In this document: positions 26,357-35,537 of the stretch, piece by piece
Layout of the letters: each line of letters opens with the position of its first letter
Position numbering within the stretch: position 1 is the first letter of the stretch
From: Flavobacterium sp. TR2
GTDB lineage: Bacteria > Bacteroidota > Bacteroidia > Flavobacteriales > Flavobacteriaceae
Assembly (NCBI RefSeq): GCF_025252405.1
Contig: NZ_CP104307.1
Location: forward strand, 2,480,001-2,544,000
Direction of reading: 5' to 3'
DNA length: 64,000 nt
Made by a program: the position numbers and the translations under genes
The notes under the pieces: generated by a model
What the model was told of the DNA's origin: nothing
What the model saw: only the letters and a program-made list of their open reading frames with translations
Databases searched by the model: none

Positions 26357-28135
26357 TTAAAGTAATTCTTTTTCCGAAAGTTGTTTTAAATATAACGATG
26401 CATAATAACCCTCTTGATTTATTAATTGATTATGAGACCCTTGTTGAATTATACGGCCATCTTCGAGAATAATAATTTTGTCTGCATTCTTGGCAGATGA
26501 TACTCGATGACTTACAATAATGGTTGTTTTGTCCTTAGAAATTTCAAATAAATTATTCAAAATCATTTCTTCGGTTTCGGTGTCAACGGCAGACAAACAA
26601 TCGTCAAAAAGAAGGATTGCAGGATTTTTGATAATTGCTCTTGCAATAGAAACACGCTGTTTTTGTCCTCCCGAAAGCGTGATTCCTCTTTCTCCTAAAA
26701 CGGTGTCGTATTGTTTGTTGAATGCAATAATGTTGTCATGGACAACAGCGTTTTTTGCAGCTTGAATAACTTCTTCATCGGTTGCATTTTGATTGCCGAA
26801 TTTGATGTTATTTTTAATGGTGTCAGAAAACAAGAAAGCATCTTGAGGCACGATTCCTATATTGTTGCGAAGATCATTCAGATTTAAAGTGCTGATTTCG
26901 TTTTCATCAATTTTAACCTCTCCTTCGGTTACATCATACAGTCTTGAAATCAGAGAAAGTATGGTCGATTTTCCTGAACCTGTTTTTCCAAGAATTGCCA
27001 GTGTTTCTCCTTTTTTTACTGTAAAAGAAACATTTTTTAAGGCTTCAATGTTAGTGTCTTGATAGGTGAAGGAAACATTTTCAAAAGAGATATTTCCTTG
27101 AATCTCTGATGTGTTTACGTTGTTGTTTTTGATTTCTGGTTCAATTTTCAAGAATTCATTCAGACGTTTCTGAGAAGCTTCTGCTTCTTGAACCATCGAA
27201 GAAACCCATCCTAAAGAAGCAACCGGCCAAGTCAGCATATTTACATACAATATAAATTCTGCAATGGTTCCGATATTTGGAATGCTTCCGTTGATGTACA
27301 TTACGCCTCCAAAATAAATAACTACCAAATTACTGATTCCGATAAGGGCAATCATCAACGGGCCAAACAACGACTGCACTTTTGCCAAGCTCAAACTTTT
27401 GCGCTTGCTTTCTTCGGCAAGGTCAACCATATTGTTTTGGTGCTGATTTTCTAGAGAATAGGCTTTAATTACACGAATTCCCGAAAAGATTTCCTGAGTA
27501 AAACTCGATACTTTAGAAAGATACTGCTGAAACGTTGTGCTTCGTTTATTGATTTCAGAACTTAATTTGAAAATACAATACGAAAGAATAGGCAAGGGCA
27601 GTATCGTGTATAGGGTAAGCAGCGGCGATACATTATACATATATAATATAACGATCGCAAAACGGATAGCTGTATTTATAGTATACATTACTGCTGGCCC
27701 AACATACATACGAACTTTTGAAACGTCTTCACTAATACGATTCATTAAGTCTCCTGTTCGGTTTTGTTTGTAGAAATTCTGTGAAAGATTCTCGTATTGC
27801 CTGAAAACTTCATTTTTCAAATCAAACTCAATATGGCGAGACATTACAATTAATGTCTGGCGCATTAAAAAGGTTAAGAATCCTGCAACAATCGTAGTTC
27901 CTATGATAAGTAGCACATTATGAATGAGATCCTGGCGAAAATGAGCAATTACTGCTTCAGAATTTTGCTCTGCAGCAGAAAGTTTATCAAAATTTTCAAT
28001 AGCGTTTAAAGACTTGCTAATGAGCTTTGGAGTAAAAAGAGAAAATATTTGTGCGATTATGGTGATTAAAATTCCTAACGAGAAACTATATTTATATTTG
28101 ATGAAATATTTGTTTAAATAGCTTAGTTCTTTCAT
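26357..28135 (-). CDS. ABC exporter half-transporter (MdlA/YheI-like)
   Basis: A 592-residue inner-membrane protein with six predicted helices (about 15-330) fused to an ATPase domain. Walker A GKTGSGKS (about 380), signature LSGGQKQRVS (about 485), Walker B AILLFDDCLSAVD (about 505) and the His loop VSHRVS. The residue after the Walker B Asp is Asp rather than the catalytic Glu, as in the degenerate half of heterodimeric exporters such as MdlA/YheI. No partner half lies in this window. Substrate unknown. Confidence 0.88.
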   Translation of the reverse strand: MKELSYLNKYFIKYKYSFSLGILITIIAQIFSLFTPKLISKSLNAIENFDKLSAAEQNSEAVIAHFRQDLIHNVLLIIGTTIVAGFLTFLMRQTLIVMSRHIEFDLKNEVFRQYENLSQNFYKQNRTGDLMNRISEDVSKVRMYVGPAVMYTINTAIRFAIVILYMYNVSPLLTLYTILPLPILSYCIFKLSSEINKRSTTFQQYLSKVSSFTQEIFSGIRVIKAYSLENQHQNNMVDLAEESKRKSLSLAKVQSLFGPLMIALIGISNLVVIYFGGVMYINGSIPNIGTIAEFILYVNMLTWPVASLGWVSSMVQEAEASQKRLNEFLKIEPEIKNNNVNTSEIQGNISFENVSFTYQDTNIEALKNVSFTVKKGETLAILGKTGSGKSTILSLISRLYDVTEGEVKIDENEISTLNLNDLRNNIGIVPQDAFLFSDTIKNNIKFGNQNATDEEVIQAAKNAVVHDNIIAFNKQYDTVLGERGITLSGGQKQRVSIARAIIKNPAILLFDDCLSAVDTETEEMILNNLFEISKDKTTIIVSHRVSSAKNADKIIILEDGRIIQQGSHNQLINQEGYYASLYLKQLSEKELL

Positions 28136-28281
28136 TTTTTTAAGAAATCTGATATTGAATTGATTTATATTTAAGAATTATTATTAAATAAAATTATAAT
28201 AATTTGCGATTTAATCAAAACAATTATATTGTAAAATTGTTATTTTAAGGATAAAAAATTAGCACATATGTATTTTTTATT

Positions 28282-28289
28282 TATGTTTG
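28282..28289 (+). promoter_or_regulatory. -7 promoter box of leucine dehydrogenase
   Basis: TATGTTTG matches TAnnTTTG; the leader to the ATG at 28340 would be about 45 bases. Confidence 0.5.
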
Positions 28290-28339
28290 AGATGTCTTTT
28301 TGACAAATTCATAATTTTAACCTAATTAATACTAGCGCT

Positions 28340-29446
28340 ATGGATGCAACTTTCGCAACTGGAAAGGAACTTCAAAAAATGGATCCTGTTTTTGGTCAAT
28401 TATCTTTTGACGATCACGAACAAATTGTATTTTGCAATGACAAAGATACAGGTTTAAAAGCAATTATTGGTATTCATAATTCGGTTATGGGGCCAGCTTT
28501 GGGAGGAACCAGAATGTGGAATTATAACACAGAATGGGAAGCTTTGAATGATGTTTTACGCCTTTCTAGAGGTATGACGTTTAAATCTGCGATTACTGGG
28601 CTTAATATTGGTGGAGGTAAAGCCGTTATTATCGGTGATGCTAAAACACAAAAAACACCTGAGTTGATGCGTAAGTTTGGTGAATTTGTTCATTCATTAA
28701 GCGGAAGATATATTACTGCTGAAGATGTCGGAATGGAAACAAAAGACATGGATACAGTAAGAGACGTAACGCCTTATGTTACGGGTATTTCTGAAGAAAG
28801 AGGTGGTTCTGGAAACCCTTCTCCTGTAACAGCTTACGGAGTTTATTTAGGTATGAAAGCTGCTGCTAAAAGTCAGTTTGGAACTGATGTTTTAGACGGT
28901 AAAAAAGTTTTGGTGCAAGGAATCGGGCACGTAGGTGAAACTTTGGTTGAGTATTTGACTAAAGAAGGAGCACAGGTAACGATTTCTGATATTAACGAAG
29001 AAAAATTATACCAAGTTGCTTCAAAATACAATGCAACAATTTATACTGGTGAAGATTTATATACTGCAGATGTTGACATTTACGCACCATGTGCAATGGG
29101 AGCAACAATCAATGATAATACAGTAGATAAAATTAAAGCTAAAGTTATTGCTGGTGCGGCAAATAACCAATTGGCAGACGAAAATGTTCACGGTGCAAGA
29201 TTACAGGAAAGAGGTATTTTATATGCTCCGGATTTCTTGATCAATGCTGGGGGAATCATCAATGTTTATGCTGAATTAGCTAACTACGGTAAAGCAGAAA
29301 TCATGAGCAAAACAGAAAATATCTATAATACGACTTTAGAAATTATAGATTTTGCTGCTAAAAATAATATTACAACTCACAAAGCGGCGCTTACAATTGC
29401 TCAAAACCGTATCGATCAAAGAAGAATCGAGAACGCAACGAAGTAA
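28340..29446 (+). CDS. ldh: Leucine dehydrogenase (Glu/Leu/Phe/Val family)
   Basis: Reversibly deaminates branched-chain amino acids to 2-oxo acids with NAD. The 368-residue sequence shows the substrate domain MGPALGGTRMW (49), catalytic Lys region LSRGMTFKSAITGLNIGGGK (74-93) and Rossmann loop GIGHVGETLVEYL (about 194). This length and the GGTRMW/GGGKAV motifs favour leucine over glutamate dehydrogenase. It has its own promoter and terminator. Confidence 0.9.
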   Translation: MDATFATGKELQKMDPVFGQLSFDDHEQIVFCNDKDTGLKAIIGIHNSVMGPALGGTRMWNYNTEWEALNDVLRLSRGMTFKSAITGLNIGGGKAVIIGDAKTQKTPELMRKFGEFVHSLSGRYITAEDVGMETKDMDTVRDVTPYVTGISEERGGSGNPSPVTAYGVYLGMKAAAKSQFGTDVLDGKKVLVQGIGHVGETLVEYLTKEGAQVTISDINEEKLYQVASKYNATIYTGEDLYTADVDIYAPCAMGATINDNTVDKIKAKVIAGAANNQLADENVHGARLQERGILYAPDFLINAGGIINVYAELANYGKAEIMSKTENIYNTTLEIIDFAAKNNITTHKAALTIAQNRIDQRRIENATK

Positions 29447-29496
29447 TTTAAGCGTTCAGTGTTCACTTTTTTAAGTGATCAGTCTTAATAATTTAG

Positions 29497-29539
29497 AGTC
29501 TCAGTTTACGGTTAAATCTGTAATCTGAGACTTTTTTTT
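29497..29539 (+). terminator. Terminator after leucine dehydrogenase
   Basis: AGTCTCAG and CTGAGACT around a 20-base loop, followed by TTTTTTT. Confidence 0.75.
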
Positions 29540-29636
29540 GCGGATGATGTGCAGCTAATTAATGAAAACTGATTACTGAATACTCAAAAAACACGACTTT
29601 TTTACGAATTAATTTTAAAATACGCATCAAAAGTTA

Positions 29637-29644
29637 TACTTTTG
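29637..29644 (+). promoter_or_regulatory. -7 promoter box of nusB
   Basis: TACTTTTG matches TAnnTTTG and lies about 30 bases before the GTG start. Confidence 0.5.
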
Positions 29645-29672
29645 CAGACTAATTTTTAAATGTTCTTACAAG

Positions 29673-30617
29673 GTGGTAAATAGAAGACACATACGCGTTA
29701 AAGTAATGCAATCCATTTATGCAATGCATCAAAGCGGTTCTGAAAATATGGAAAAAGAAGAGAAATTCCTTTTTTATAGCATTGATAATATTCAGGACTT
29801 ATATCTTATAATGCTTTCTTCATTGATAGAAATTTGTAAAAAAGAAGCTGTCTTTTTGCATCTTTCAAGTAAAAAACACCTTGCTACTGCAGCAGAACGT
29901 AATCCGAACGAAAAATTTATCAAAAACAAAATCTTTCAGCTTTTAGCAGAGAGCAACTCTCTTAGCATTGCTTTGGAAAACCGCAAAATTAACAACTGGT
30001 CGTTAAATGACGATTATATTATTTTGCTGTTAAATGATGTTAAAGCAAGCGATATCTACAAAAAATACATGAGCAATAACGTGAATACGTTTGAAGAAGA
30101 CAGACAATTTATTATTGATTTGTTTGAAAATGTTATTGTGCCAAATGAAAAATTATATGAATATTTAGAGGATGATAAATTGACTTGGGTTGATGATATT
30201 CCTGTTGTAAATACGCATATTGTTAAACAATTGAAAGCTATCAAAACAGAAGATCCAGACGATTTTAGAGTGCCAAAATTGTATAAAGATGTTGAAGATA
30301 AAGATTTTGCTAAAGATTTGTTTAGAAGAACAGTTCTGAATGAAGGTGCTTTTGCAAAAGAATACGAAGATAAAACACCAAATTGGGACAGTGACCGTAT
30401 TGCCGAAATTGATACAATTATCTTAAAAATGGCAATTTGCGAGTTTATCAAATTCCCTTCAATTCCAGTAAAAGTAACTCTTAACGAATATTTAGAAATT
30501 GCGAAAGAGTATTCTACACCAAAAAGTAGTATTTTTATCAACGGAATTTTAGATAATCTTGTTAAAGAACTTACTGCCAATAAAAAGATGGTAAAAGTTG
30601 GAAGAGGGTTAATGTAA
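29673..30617 (+). CDS. nusB: Transcription antitermination factor NusB
   Basis: Binds NusE/S10 and boxA RNA in rRNA antitermination. The C-terminal part holds the NusB core (NWDSDRIAEIDTIILKMAICEF near 240-261; FPSIPVKVTLNEYLEIAKEYS near 264-284; FINGILDNL near 289). At 314 residues it is twice the length of Escherichia coli NusB; the longer N-terminal region is usual in Bacteroidota. Start is GTG at 29673 (VNRRHIRVKVMQSIYA), the conserved beginning. Confidence 0.92.
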   Translation: MVNRRHIRVKVMQSIYAMHQSGSENMEKEEKFLFYSIDNIQDLYLIMLSSLIEICKKEAVFLHLSSKKHLATAAERNPNEKFIKNKIFQLLAESNSLSIALENRKINNWSLNDDYIILLLNDVKASDIYKKYMSNNVNTFEEDRQFIIDLFENVIVPNEKLYEYLEDDKLTWVDDIPVVNTHIVKQLKAIKTEDPDDFRVPKLYKDVEDKDFAKDLFRRTVLNEGAFAKEYEDKTPNWDSDRIAEIDTIILKMAICEFIKFPSIPVKVTLNEYLEIAKEYSTPKSSIFINGILDNLVKELTANKKMVKVGRGLM

Positions 30618-30651
30618 AAGTTTGAAATAATCAATTTTGAAATTCCAACTG

Positions 30652-30679
30652 CTTTGTCTCTCTGAGCGAAGTCGAAGAG
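30652..30679. repeat. CTGAGCGAAGTCGAAG-type repeat, copy 1
   Basis: CTTTGTCTCTCTGAGCGAAG followed by TCGAAGAG. Related sequences lie at 55651-55670 and 59931-59960 (CTTTGTCAGGCTGAGCGGAG). This is a dispersed intergenic motif that I recall as common in Bacteroidota. Confidence 0.6.
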
Positions 30680-30721
30680 TTAAAAAAAATATTAAATATA
30701 AATCAAAAACAAATTTAAATT

Positions 30722-30997
30722 ATGGGACAATTATCTCAATTTGCGCCATTCCTTTTAATGTTTGTGGTAATCTATTTCTTTATGATCAGACCACAGCAAA
30801 AAAGAGCTAAAAACGAAAAAGAATTTGAAAGCAACCTAAAAGTAGGTGATAAAATAGTTACAAAAAGTGGTTTCCACGGTAAAATTGCTGAATTAGCAGA
30901 AACTACTGTTGTAATTGAAACAATGTCTGGAAAATTAAAATTAGAGCGTTCTGCTATTTCTTTAGAATTGAGTGCTGCTTTGAATAAGAAAGCTTAA
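30722..30997 (+). CDS. yajC: Preprotein translocase subunit YajC
   Basis: A 91-residue inner-membrane protein with one N-terminal transmembrane helix (about 5-22), the motif MIRPQQKRAKNEKEFE and the cytosolic small beta domain GDKIVTKSGFHGKIAEL. It associates with SecDF in the Sec translocon. The gene follows nusB after 104 bases that contain one copy of a dispersed repeat. Confidence 0.94.
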   Translation: MGQLSQFAPFLLMFVVIYFFMIRPQQKRAKNEKEFESNLKVGDKIVTKSGFHGKIAELAETTVVIETMSGKLKLERSAISLELSAALNKKA

Positions 30998-31017
30998 TTT
31001 TAAGTTACAATATTTTT

Positions 31018-31055
31018 AAATCCCAAATTCCAAATAGGAGTTTGGGATTTTTTTT
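31018..31055 (+). terminator. Terminator after yajC
   Basis: AAATCCCAAA and TTTGGGATTT with a 14-base loop, then a T-run. Confidence 0.8.
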
Positions 31056-31078
31056 GTTTAATAGAATTCACCTCAATC

Positions 31079-31205
31079 TTGTCATTGCGAGGAATGAAGC
31101 AATCGCATCACGTATAACAAATAGTGTGATTGCGTCATTCCTCGCAATGACAATCTTTGTGAAAAGAAAAACCTTTGTCAAAGTTTAAAACTTTGACAAA
31201 GGTTT
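31079..31205. repeat. Two adjacent long inverted repeats
   Basis: First, arms starting TTGTCATTGCGAGGAATGA (31079-31111 and about 31124-31153) match over about 26 bases with one mismatch; this is the widespread GTCATTGCGAGGAA palindrome type. Second, 31169-31205 is an 18-bp perfect inverted repeat, AAACCTTTGTCAAAGTTT, nearly without loop. Together they fill the space between yajC and the YdeI-like gene. Confidence 0.8.
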
Positions 31206-31257
31206 CGTCTTGTATAGATTGGAATTTGTAATTTAAATATTGAAAATTTTAAAGAAT

Positions 31258-31368
31258 CTACCTGTATTTATCATTCAAACCAACATTTGCTAAAATCATC
31301 GGAATCACTTTTTCGATTCTAGAAAGTTTGGTTTTTTCCTGTTTTGCGGTTTCAATATATTCTAAAAA
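31258..31368 (-). pseudogene. Detached C-terminal tail of the YdeI-like gene
   Basis: In the same frame as the gene at 31369-31842, reading goes on past its TAG for 36 codons to the next stop at 31258-31260. The tail reads FLEYIETAKQEKTKLSRIEK, then VIPMILANVGLNDKYR. This matches the usual conserved end of YdeI/OmpD-associated proteins. So a nonsense change separates a still intact C-terminus. Confidence 0.75.
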
Positions 31369-31842
31369 CTATTGTTTATAAGGAGAAAATTTTTCAAAGG
31401 CAGATTTTAAATCTGGGTTTTTAGCCATTTCTGCATTTAGAAGTTCTGAAATTATGGCTTCTTTTTTTGCAGGTTTTATGACTTTTCCTTGTTTTTCGTT
31501 TTCAATCGCTTCGTAAATGTATTCTAAAACGTCTTTTTCGTTCACCTGATCTTTAGAAGTAAAGCGCCATTGACGTAAAGATTTTGTTATTTCTTCCTGA
31601 GCATTAATGAGTTTCTTTTTCTCGTCTTTTAAGAAAACACCGTTGAAAAACCATATTGCAAAATAATCTTTAAATCCGCCAAGGCCAATTACGTTCTTCT
31701 TTTGATAAACATAAACTGGACCACCCCATTTTGTGGTTTCGGTCAGTTCTGTTTTGTCAATGATAGATTTTAGGAAAAGCAATTCTTCTTCCCATTGCTC
31801 ACCGTATTTCCAAATGCCTTTATTTTCGGATTTTGATTCCAT
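31369..31842 (-). CDS. YdeI/DUF1801-type protein, truncated by a stop codon
   Basis: A 157-residue N-terminal part of a YdeI-like protein (YdhG/YdeI, OmpD-associated; DUF1801 fold). The fold shows in TETTKWGGPVYVYQKKNVIG (about 37) and FKDYFAIWFFNGVFLKD (57), with the C-terminal region beginning AKKEAIISELLNAEMAKNPDL (126). The frame stops at TAG (31369-31371) right after FEKFSPYKQ, where relatives continue; the missing end follows in frame. The ATG shares one base with the pepT stop (TAATG), so expression is coupled to pepT. Truncation by nonsense mutation or sequencing error are the options. Confidence 0.75.
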   Translation of the reverse strand: MESKSENKGIWKYGEQWEEELLFLKSIIDKTELTETTKWGGPVYVYQKKNVIGLGGFKDYFAIWFFNGVFLKDEKKKLINAQEEITKSLRQWRFTSKDQVNEKDVLEYIYEAIENEKQGKVIKPAKKEAIISELLNAEMAKNPDLKSAFEKFSPYKQ

Positions 31843-33119
31843 TATTTTCTTTTCTTAGATTTTTCTGGTGCGTCAAAAATTCCTGGGATAGCGGTCAATT
31901 CAGCAATTTTTACAATAACATCAGTAGCTTTCAGAATGCTTTCTGCTGGAACATATTCGTATTTTCCGTGGAAATTGTGCCCTCCTGCAAAAATGTTCGG
32001 ACAAGGAAGTCCCATAAATGATAGTTGAGAACCGTCAGTTCCGCCGCGAATTGGTTTTATGATCGGTTTGATGTTTAATTCTCTCATTGCTTTTTCGGCA
32101 ATGTCTACAATATATTTTACAGGAAGAACCTTTTCTTTCATGTTATAGTATTGATCTTTCACTTCGGCAACAACAATGTCTTCACCAAATTTCTTTGCGA
32201 ATTTTTTATTGAACTGTTTCGCCAATTTGTGAATCAATTCTTTTCGCTTTTCAAATTTCTTTCTGTTGTGGTCGCGAATAATCAATTCTAAAACTGTTTC
32301 TTCGATGTTTCCTTTGATGTGATGCACGTGAAAGAAACCTTCGTAACCTCTAGTTTCCTGTGGCGTTTCACCTTTTGGAAGTTCATTGATGAAATCATTT
32401 GCTAAAAGCATAGAATTGATCATTTTTCCTTTTGCATAACCCGGATGAACGCTTTTTCCTTTGAAAGTGATTTTAGCGCCAGCTGCGTTAAAATTTTCGT
32501 ATTCTAATTCTCCAATTTGGCTTCCGTCCATGGTGTAAGCCCATTGCGCTCCAAATTTTTCCACATCAAAATGATGCGCTCCACGGCCAATTTCTTCGTC
32601 TGGAGTAAAGCCAATTCTAATTTTTCCGTGTTTAATTTCAGGATGCTGAATCAGGTATTCCATTGCTGAAACAATTTCGGTGATTCCGGCTTTATCATCA
32701 GCGCCTAAAAGGGTTGTTCCGTCAGTTGTAATGATGGTTTGGCCTTTATATTGAAGTAAATCTTTGAAGTAATCTGGAGATAAAATAATGTTTTTCTCAG
32801 CGTTCAGCACAATATCTTTTCCGTCATAATTCTCAACAATTTGAGGTTTTACATTTGCACCGCTAAAATCTGGCGAAGTGTCAAAATGAGAAACAAAACC
32901 AATTGTTGGCACCTCATGATCTACATTGCTAGGAAGCGTTGCCATGATGTAGGCTTTGTCGTCAATTGTTACATCTTCAAGTCCAATTGCTTTTAGTTCG
33001 TCAACTAGTTTATTGGCAAGATTCCATTGTTTTTGAGTGCTGGGCGTTGTTTGAGAATTTGGGTCTGATTCCGTATCAATTGTTACATAACTGATAAAAC
33101 GATCTATGATATGTTGCAT
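31842..33119 (-). CDS. pepT: Peptidase T (tripeptidase)
   Basis: A 425-residue zinc aminotripeptidase of the M20B family, cleaving N-terminal residues from tripeptides in the cytosol. Metal and catalytic motifs: [16 protein letters not shown] (about 77), [16 protein letters not shown] (about 137), [15 protein letters not shown] (about 171) and the final His in [12 protein letters not shown] (about 383). Full length. Its stop overlaps the start of the YdeI-like gene. Confidence 0.94.
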   Translation of the reverse strand: MQHIIDRFISYVTIDTESDPNSQTTPSTQKQWNLANKLVDELKAIGLEDVTIDDKAYIMATLPSNVDHEVPTIGFVSHFDTSPDFSGANVKPQIVENYDGKDIVLNAEKNIILSPDYFKDLLQYKGQTIITTDGTTLLGADDKAGITEIVSAMEYLIQHPEIKHGKIRIGFTPDEEIGRGAHHFDVEKFGAQWAYTMDGSQIGELEYENFNAAGAKITFKGKSVHPGYAKGKMINSMLLANDFINELPKGETPQETRGYEGFFHVHHIKGNIEETVLELIIRDHNRKKFEKRKELIHKLAKQFNKKFAKKFGEDIVVAEVKDQYYNMKEKVLPVKYIVDIAEKAMRELNIKPIIKPIRGGTDGSQLSFMGLPCPNIFAGGHNFHGKYEYVPAESILKATDVIVKIAELTAIPGIFDAPEKSKKRK

Positions 33120-33194
33120 TTTTTTAGATTTTTAGCAAATATAGAAAATTTTTTCTGCTGCCAAATTTAGCTTCCTATATCTGAATTAATAAAA

Positions 33195-33221
33195 AAAGGG
33201 ATTCTGAATCGAATCCCTTTT
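33195..33221 (-). terminator. Terminator after the formylglycine-generating enzyme gene
   Basis: AAAAGGGATTC and GAATCCCTTTT with a five-base loop, 18 bases past the stop. It closes the sulfatase module. Confidence 0.8.
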
Positions 33222-33238
33222 CTGTATTTGAAAATTGG

Positions 33239-34369
33239 TTATTTGCTTTTTACACATCTAAAACCAACGTGATTGGCTGCTGATCTGATTTCGCCTTTTC
33301 CTCTTGTTCCCACCATGTATCTTGTACAATATTGATCGGTGCATAAAAAAGAGCCGCCTCGGTGTACGCGTTTTACCTCAGAAGGGTCATTAGGGTCATA
33401 ATAAGCGCTTGGCCCTTGCGGATTTTTTGCTGTTTTTCCGCTTTCAGCCAATGATTTGTAATAATCTACGCTGTACCAATCGTTTACCCATTCCCATACA
33501 TTTCCTGCCATATCGTACAAACCGTAACCGTTTGGAGCATATTGTTTTGTTGGAGCGATTCCTTTAAATCCGTCTTCGCCAGTATCGCCATCTTTAATAG
33601 GAAAGTGTCCCTGATAAATATTAGCCTGAAATTTTCCTTTAGGTTTTAAGTCATTTCCCCAAGTGTAAAGATTTCCTGTTTTGCCCCCGCGTGCCGCAAA
33701 CTCCCATTCTGCTTCAGTAGGAAGTCTTTTTCCTGCCCATTTTGCATAAGCGGCAGCATCTTCGTATACAACATGAACAACAGGATATTTTTCTTTTCCT
33801 TTAATGGTGCTTTGCGGACCTTCTGGATGTCTCCAATCTGCCCCTGGCTCGTAACGCCACCATTGCAGAAAATTGTTCAAATTAACTGCTGAAGGAGTAG
33901 GAGTGAAGACAACTGACCCAGTTACTAAATCTTCTTCATTTGCTGTCGGAAATTCTTCTTTCGTTGGTTTTTGTTCGGCAACAGTTACATAACCCGTGGC
34001 TTTTACAAATTTTTCAAATTCTTCATTGGTAACTTCGGTTTCATCCATATAATAGCCATCTACATAAACTCTATGGATAGGAGCAGCATCTTTGGTAACT
34101 CCTTTTATGCTGCATAAGCTTTCGTCTTCTACATTGGTACCCATTGAAAATTCGCCACCAGGAATCCAAACCATGCCTTTCGGGGCTTTTTCTGTCGGTT
34201 TAAATTTATTTTCCACAGTTGGTTTAAATTCAGACTCTATTGCAGTTGGCGTTTCGTGACATTCTACAGCTGTTTTTTCTGCTTTATGAGTAAATTTTGT
34301 ATAACTGTATGCGATTGAAATAATGGATAATGTGAGTAACGCAAAAATCCAAAAGGTTTTGTTTTTCAT
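33239..34369 (-). CDS. Formylglycine-generating enzyme (sulfatase-activating)
   Basis: Oxidises the active-site cysteine of sulfatases to C-alpha-formylglycine. The FGE-sulfatase fold runs from MVWIPGGEFSMGT (about 66) to NHVGFRC at the C-terminus. Both catalytic cysteines of aerobic FGE are present in GGSFLCTDQYCTRY (Cys343 and Cys348, five apart as in human SUMF1), which separates it from the many inactive SUMF1-like proteins such as GldJ. An N-terminal hydrophobic segment (about 7-24) predicts a membrane anchor or signal, so it acts in the periplasm. The minus-strand cluster ends here and begins with an arylsulfatase. Confidence 0.9.
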   Translation of the reverse strand: MKNKTFWIFALLTLSIISIAYSYTKFTHKAEKTAVECHETPTAIESEFKPTVENKFKPTEKAPKGMVWIPGGEFSMGTNVEDESLCSIKGVTKDAAPIHRVYVDGYYMDETEVTNEEFEKFVKATGYVTVAEQKPTKEEFPTANEEDLVTGSVVFTPTPSAVNLNNFLQWWRYEPGADWRHPEGPQSTIKGKEKYPVVHVVYEDAAAYAKWAGKRLPTEAEWEFAARGGKTGNLYTWGNDLKPKGKFQANIYQGHFPIKDGDTGEDGFKGIAPTKQYAPNGYGLYDMAGNVWEWVNDWYSVDYYKSLAESGKTAKNPQGPSAYYDPNDPSEVKRVHRGGSFLCTDQYCTRYMVGTRGKGEIRSAANHVGFRCVKSK

Positions 34370-34466
34370 GGTTTATTATTTTGAGCTTATAATGGTTGTC
34401 AATAACGGGCATAAAATTAGGCAAAATAACTTTTAAAAGTATATTAATTTTATAGAATTAATAAAG

Positions 34467-35465
34467 TTAACTATCTTTTTCAACTGACACTACCTCATAT
34501 TTGTCTTTTCCATCAATTTTCACGGGCTGGTAATACGTTTCGCCAAATTTTACATATTTTACATCGCCAATAGTTACTTCTTCTCCGCCTTCTGGAAGAT
34601 TTTCTACGATCGTACCAGCGGTAGGGGCAACTACAGTGTATTTTCCTCCGTCCTTTTCATAATATGTTCCTCCATAATAGTAATTGTTTACTGTTCCGGT
34701 ATTGACCGTTTCTGCTCCGCTTGGAATATTGTTCACGGTTCCGCCAACTGGTGCAGGTACGGCTGTATAACCGCCGTTGGTTGAGGTGTACCAAACGCCT
34801 TGGTCGTAATGGTATTGTGTGTTTTCGACGCTAACTACTATTGCTGTGACTGCCAAAGTTGCTACAAAAAATCCCCAAGGATGCCATACCGGTCCCCAAT
34901 AAAACGGTCTGTATGGACGAGGATAATAGGGATGATAGCAATTGTATCTGTAACCTCCATAAACATATGGCGGGCGCACATATGGCCTAGGCCCTGGTCG
35001 AACCACGGTATTACGATTGTTGCGAACATGAACACTGTTATTCACATTAATATTGACATTATTTCTGTTTCTATTAACTGTGTTGCCACTTATATTGGTG
35101 TTTCTGTTACCTACATTGTTTCGATTTACAGTGTTGTTTCTGTTTACGGTATTATTTCTGTTTGCAGTGCCGTTTCTATTGGAATTGTTTGATGGCCTGT
35201 TTATTTTAGTTCCTGAGTTATTTGCCCCAGGTCTAGTTGTTGCCGCAGGTCTAGTTGTGCTAGGTCTGCTTACATTTGGTCTAGATTGTGTAGCAGGTCT
35301 AGCTTGTCTGGTATGCGTTGCGCCTGCGCCAGATCTGTTGAACCCTCCACCGCCTCCGCCCGCACGATGACGTTGGGCCAATCCATCAATTGAAATAAAG
35401 AAAAAGGTTGCGGTTAAACACGTTAAAAGTGCCACTTTTTTTACTGTTTTGGATATATTTTTCAT
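34467..35465 (-). CDS. DUF6515 protein with Asn-rich repeat region
   Basis: A 332-residue exported protein (signal to about residue 30). Residues 33-155 are low complexity: Gly-rich, then Arg/Pro/Ser/Thr-rich, then tandem NRNNTV units. A hydrophobic stretch WGFFVATLAVTAIVVSV near 201 is followed by three related strand-rich units, each with YY near its start and a GGT/GGE turn (about 215-330), the DUF6515 region. Role unknown; likely cell-envelope. It lies between the porin and FGE genes of the sulfatase module. Confidence 0.75.
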   Translation of the reverse strand: MKNISKTVKKVALLTCLTATFFFISIDGLAQRHRAGGGGGGFNRSGAGATHTRQARPATQSRPNVSRPSTTRPAATTRPGANNSGTKINRPSNNSNRNGTANRNNTVNRNNTVNRNNVGNRNTNISGNTVNRNRNNVNINVNNSVHVRNNRNTVVRPGPRPYVRPPYVYGGYRYNCYHPYYPRPYRPFYWGPVWHPWGFFVATLAVTAIVVSVENTQYHYDQGVWYTSTNGGYTAVPAPVGGTVNNIPSGAETVNTGTVNNYYYGGTYYEKDGGKYTVVAPTAGTIVENLPEGGEEVTIGDVKYVKFGETYYQPVKIDGKDKYEVVSVEKDS

Positions 35466-35537
35466 ATTCAGTAATTTATGTGATTTAAAGTTATGAAAAA
35501 AAATGTTTTATTTTTGTTAATGGGCTAAAAGTTTGAA

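Noticed and set aside
30056..30634. Long minus-strand frame opposite nusB
   Set aside because: Its composition (Ser/Ile/Leu-rich) is that of an antisense shadow; nusB is well conserved on the plus strand.
33239..34369. FGE considered as the gliding-motility protein GldJ
   Set aside because: GldJ-like proteins share the fold but lack the two catalytic cysteines; both are present here, and a type I sulfatase is nearby.
35053..35370. Plus-strand open frame opposite the DUF6515 gene
   Set aside because: It is the antisense of the Asn/Arg/Pro-rich low-complexity part of the real gene and has biased Leu/Val composition with no start signal.
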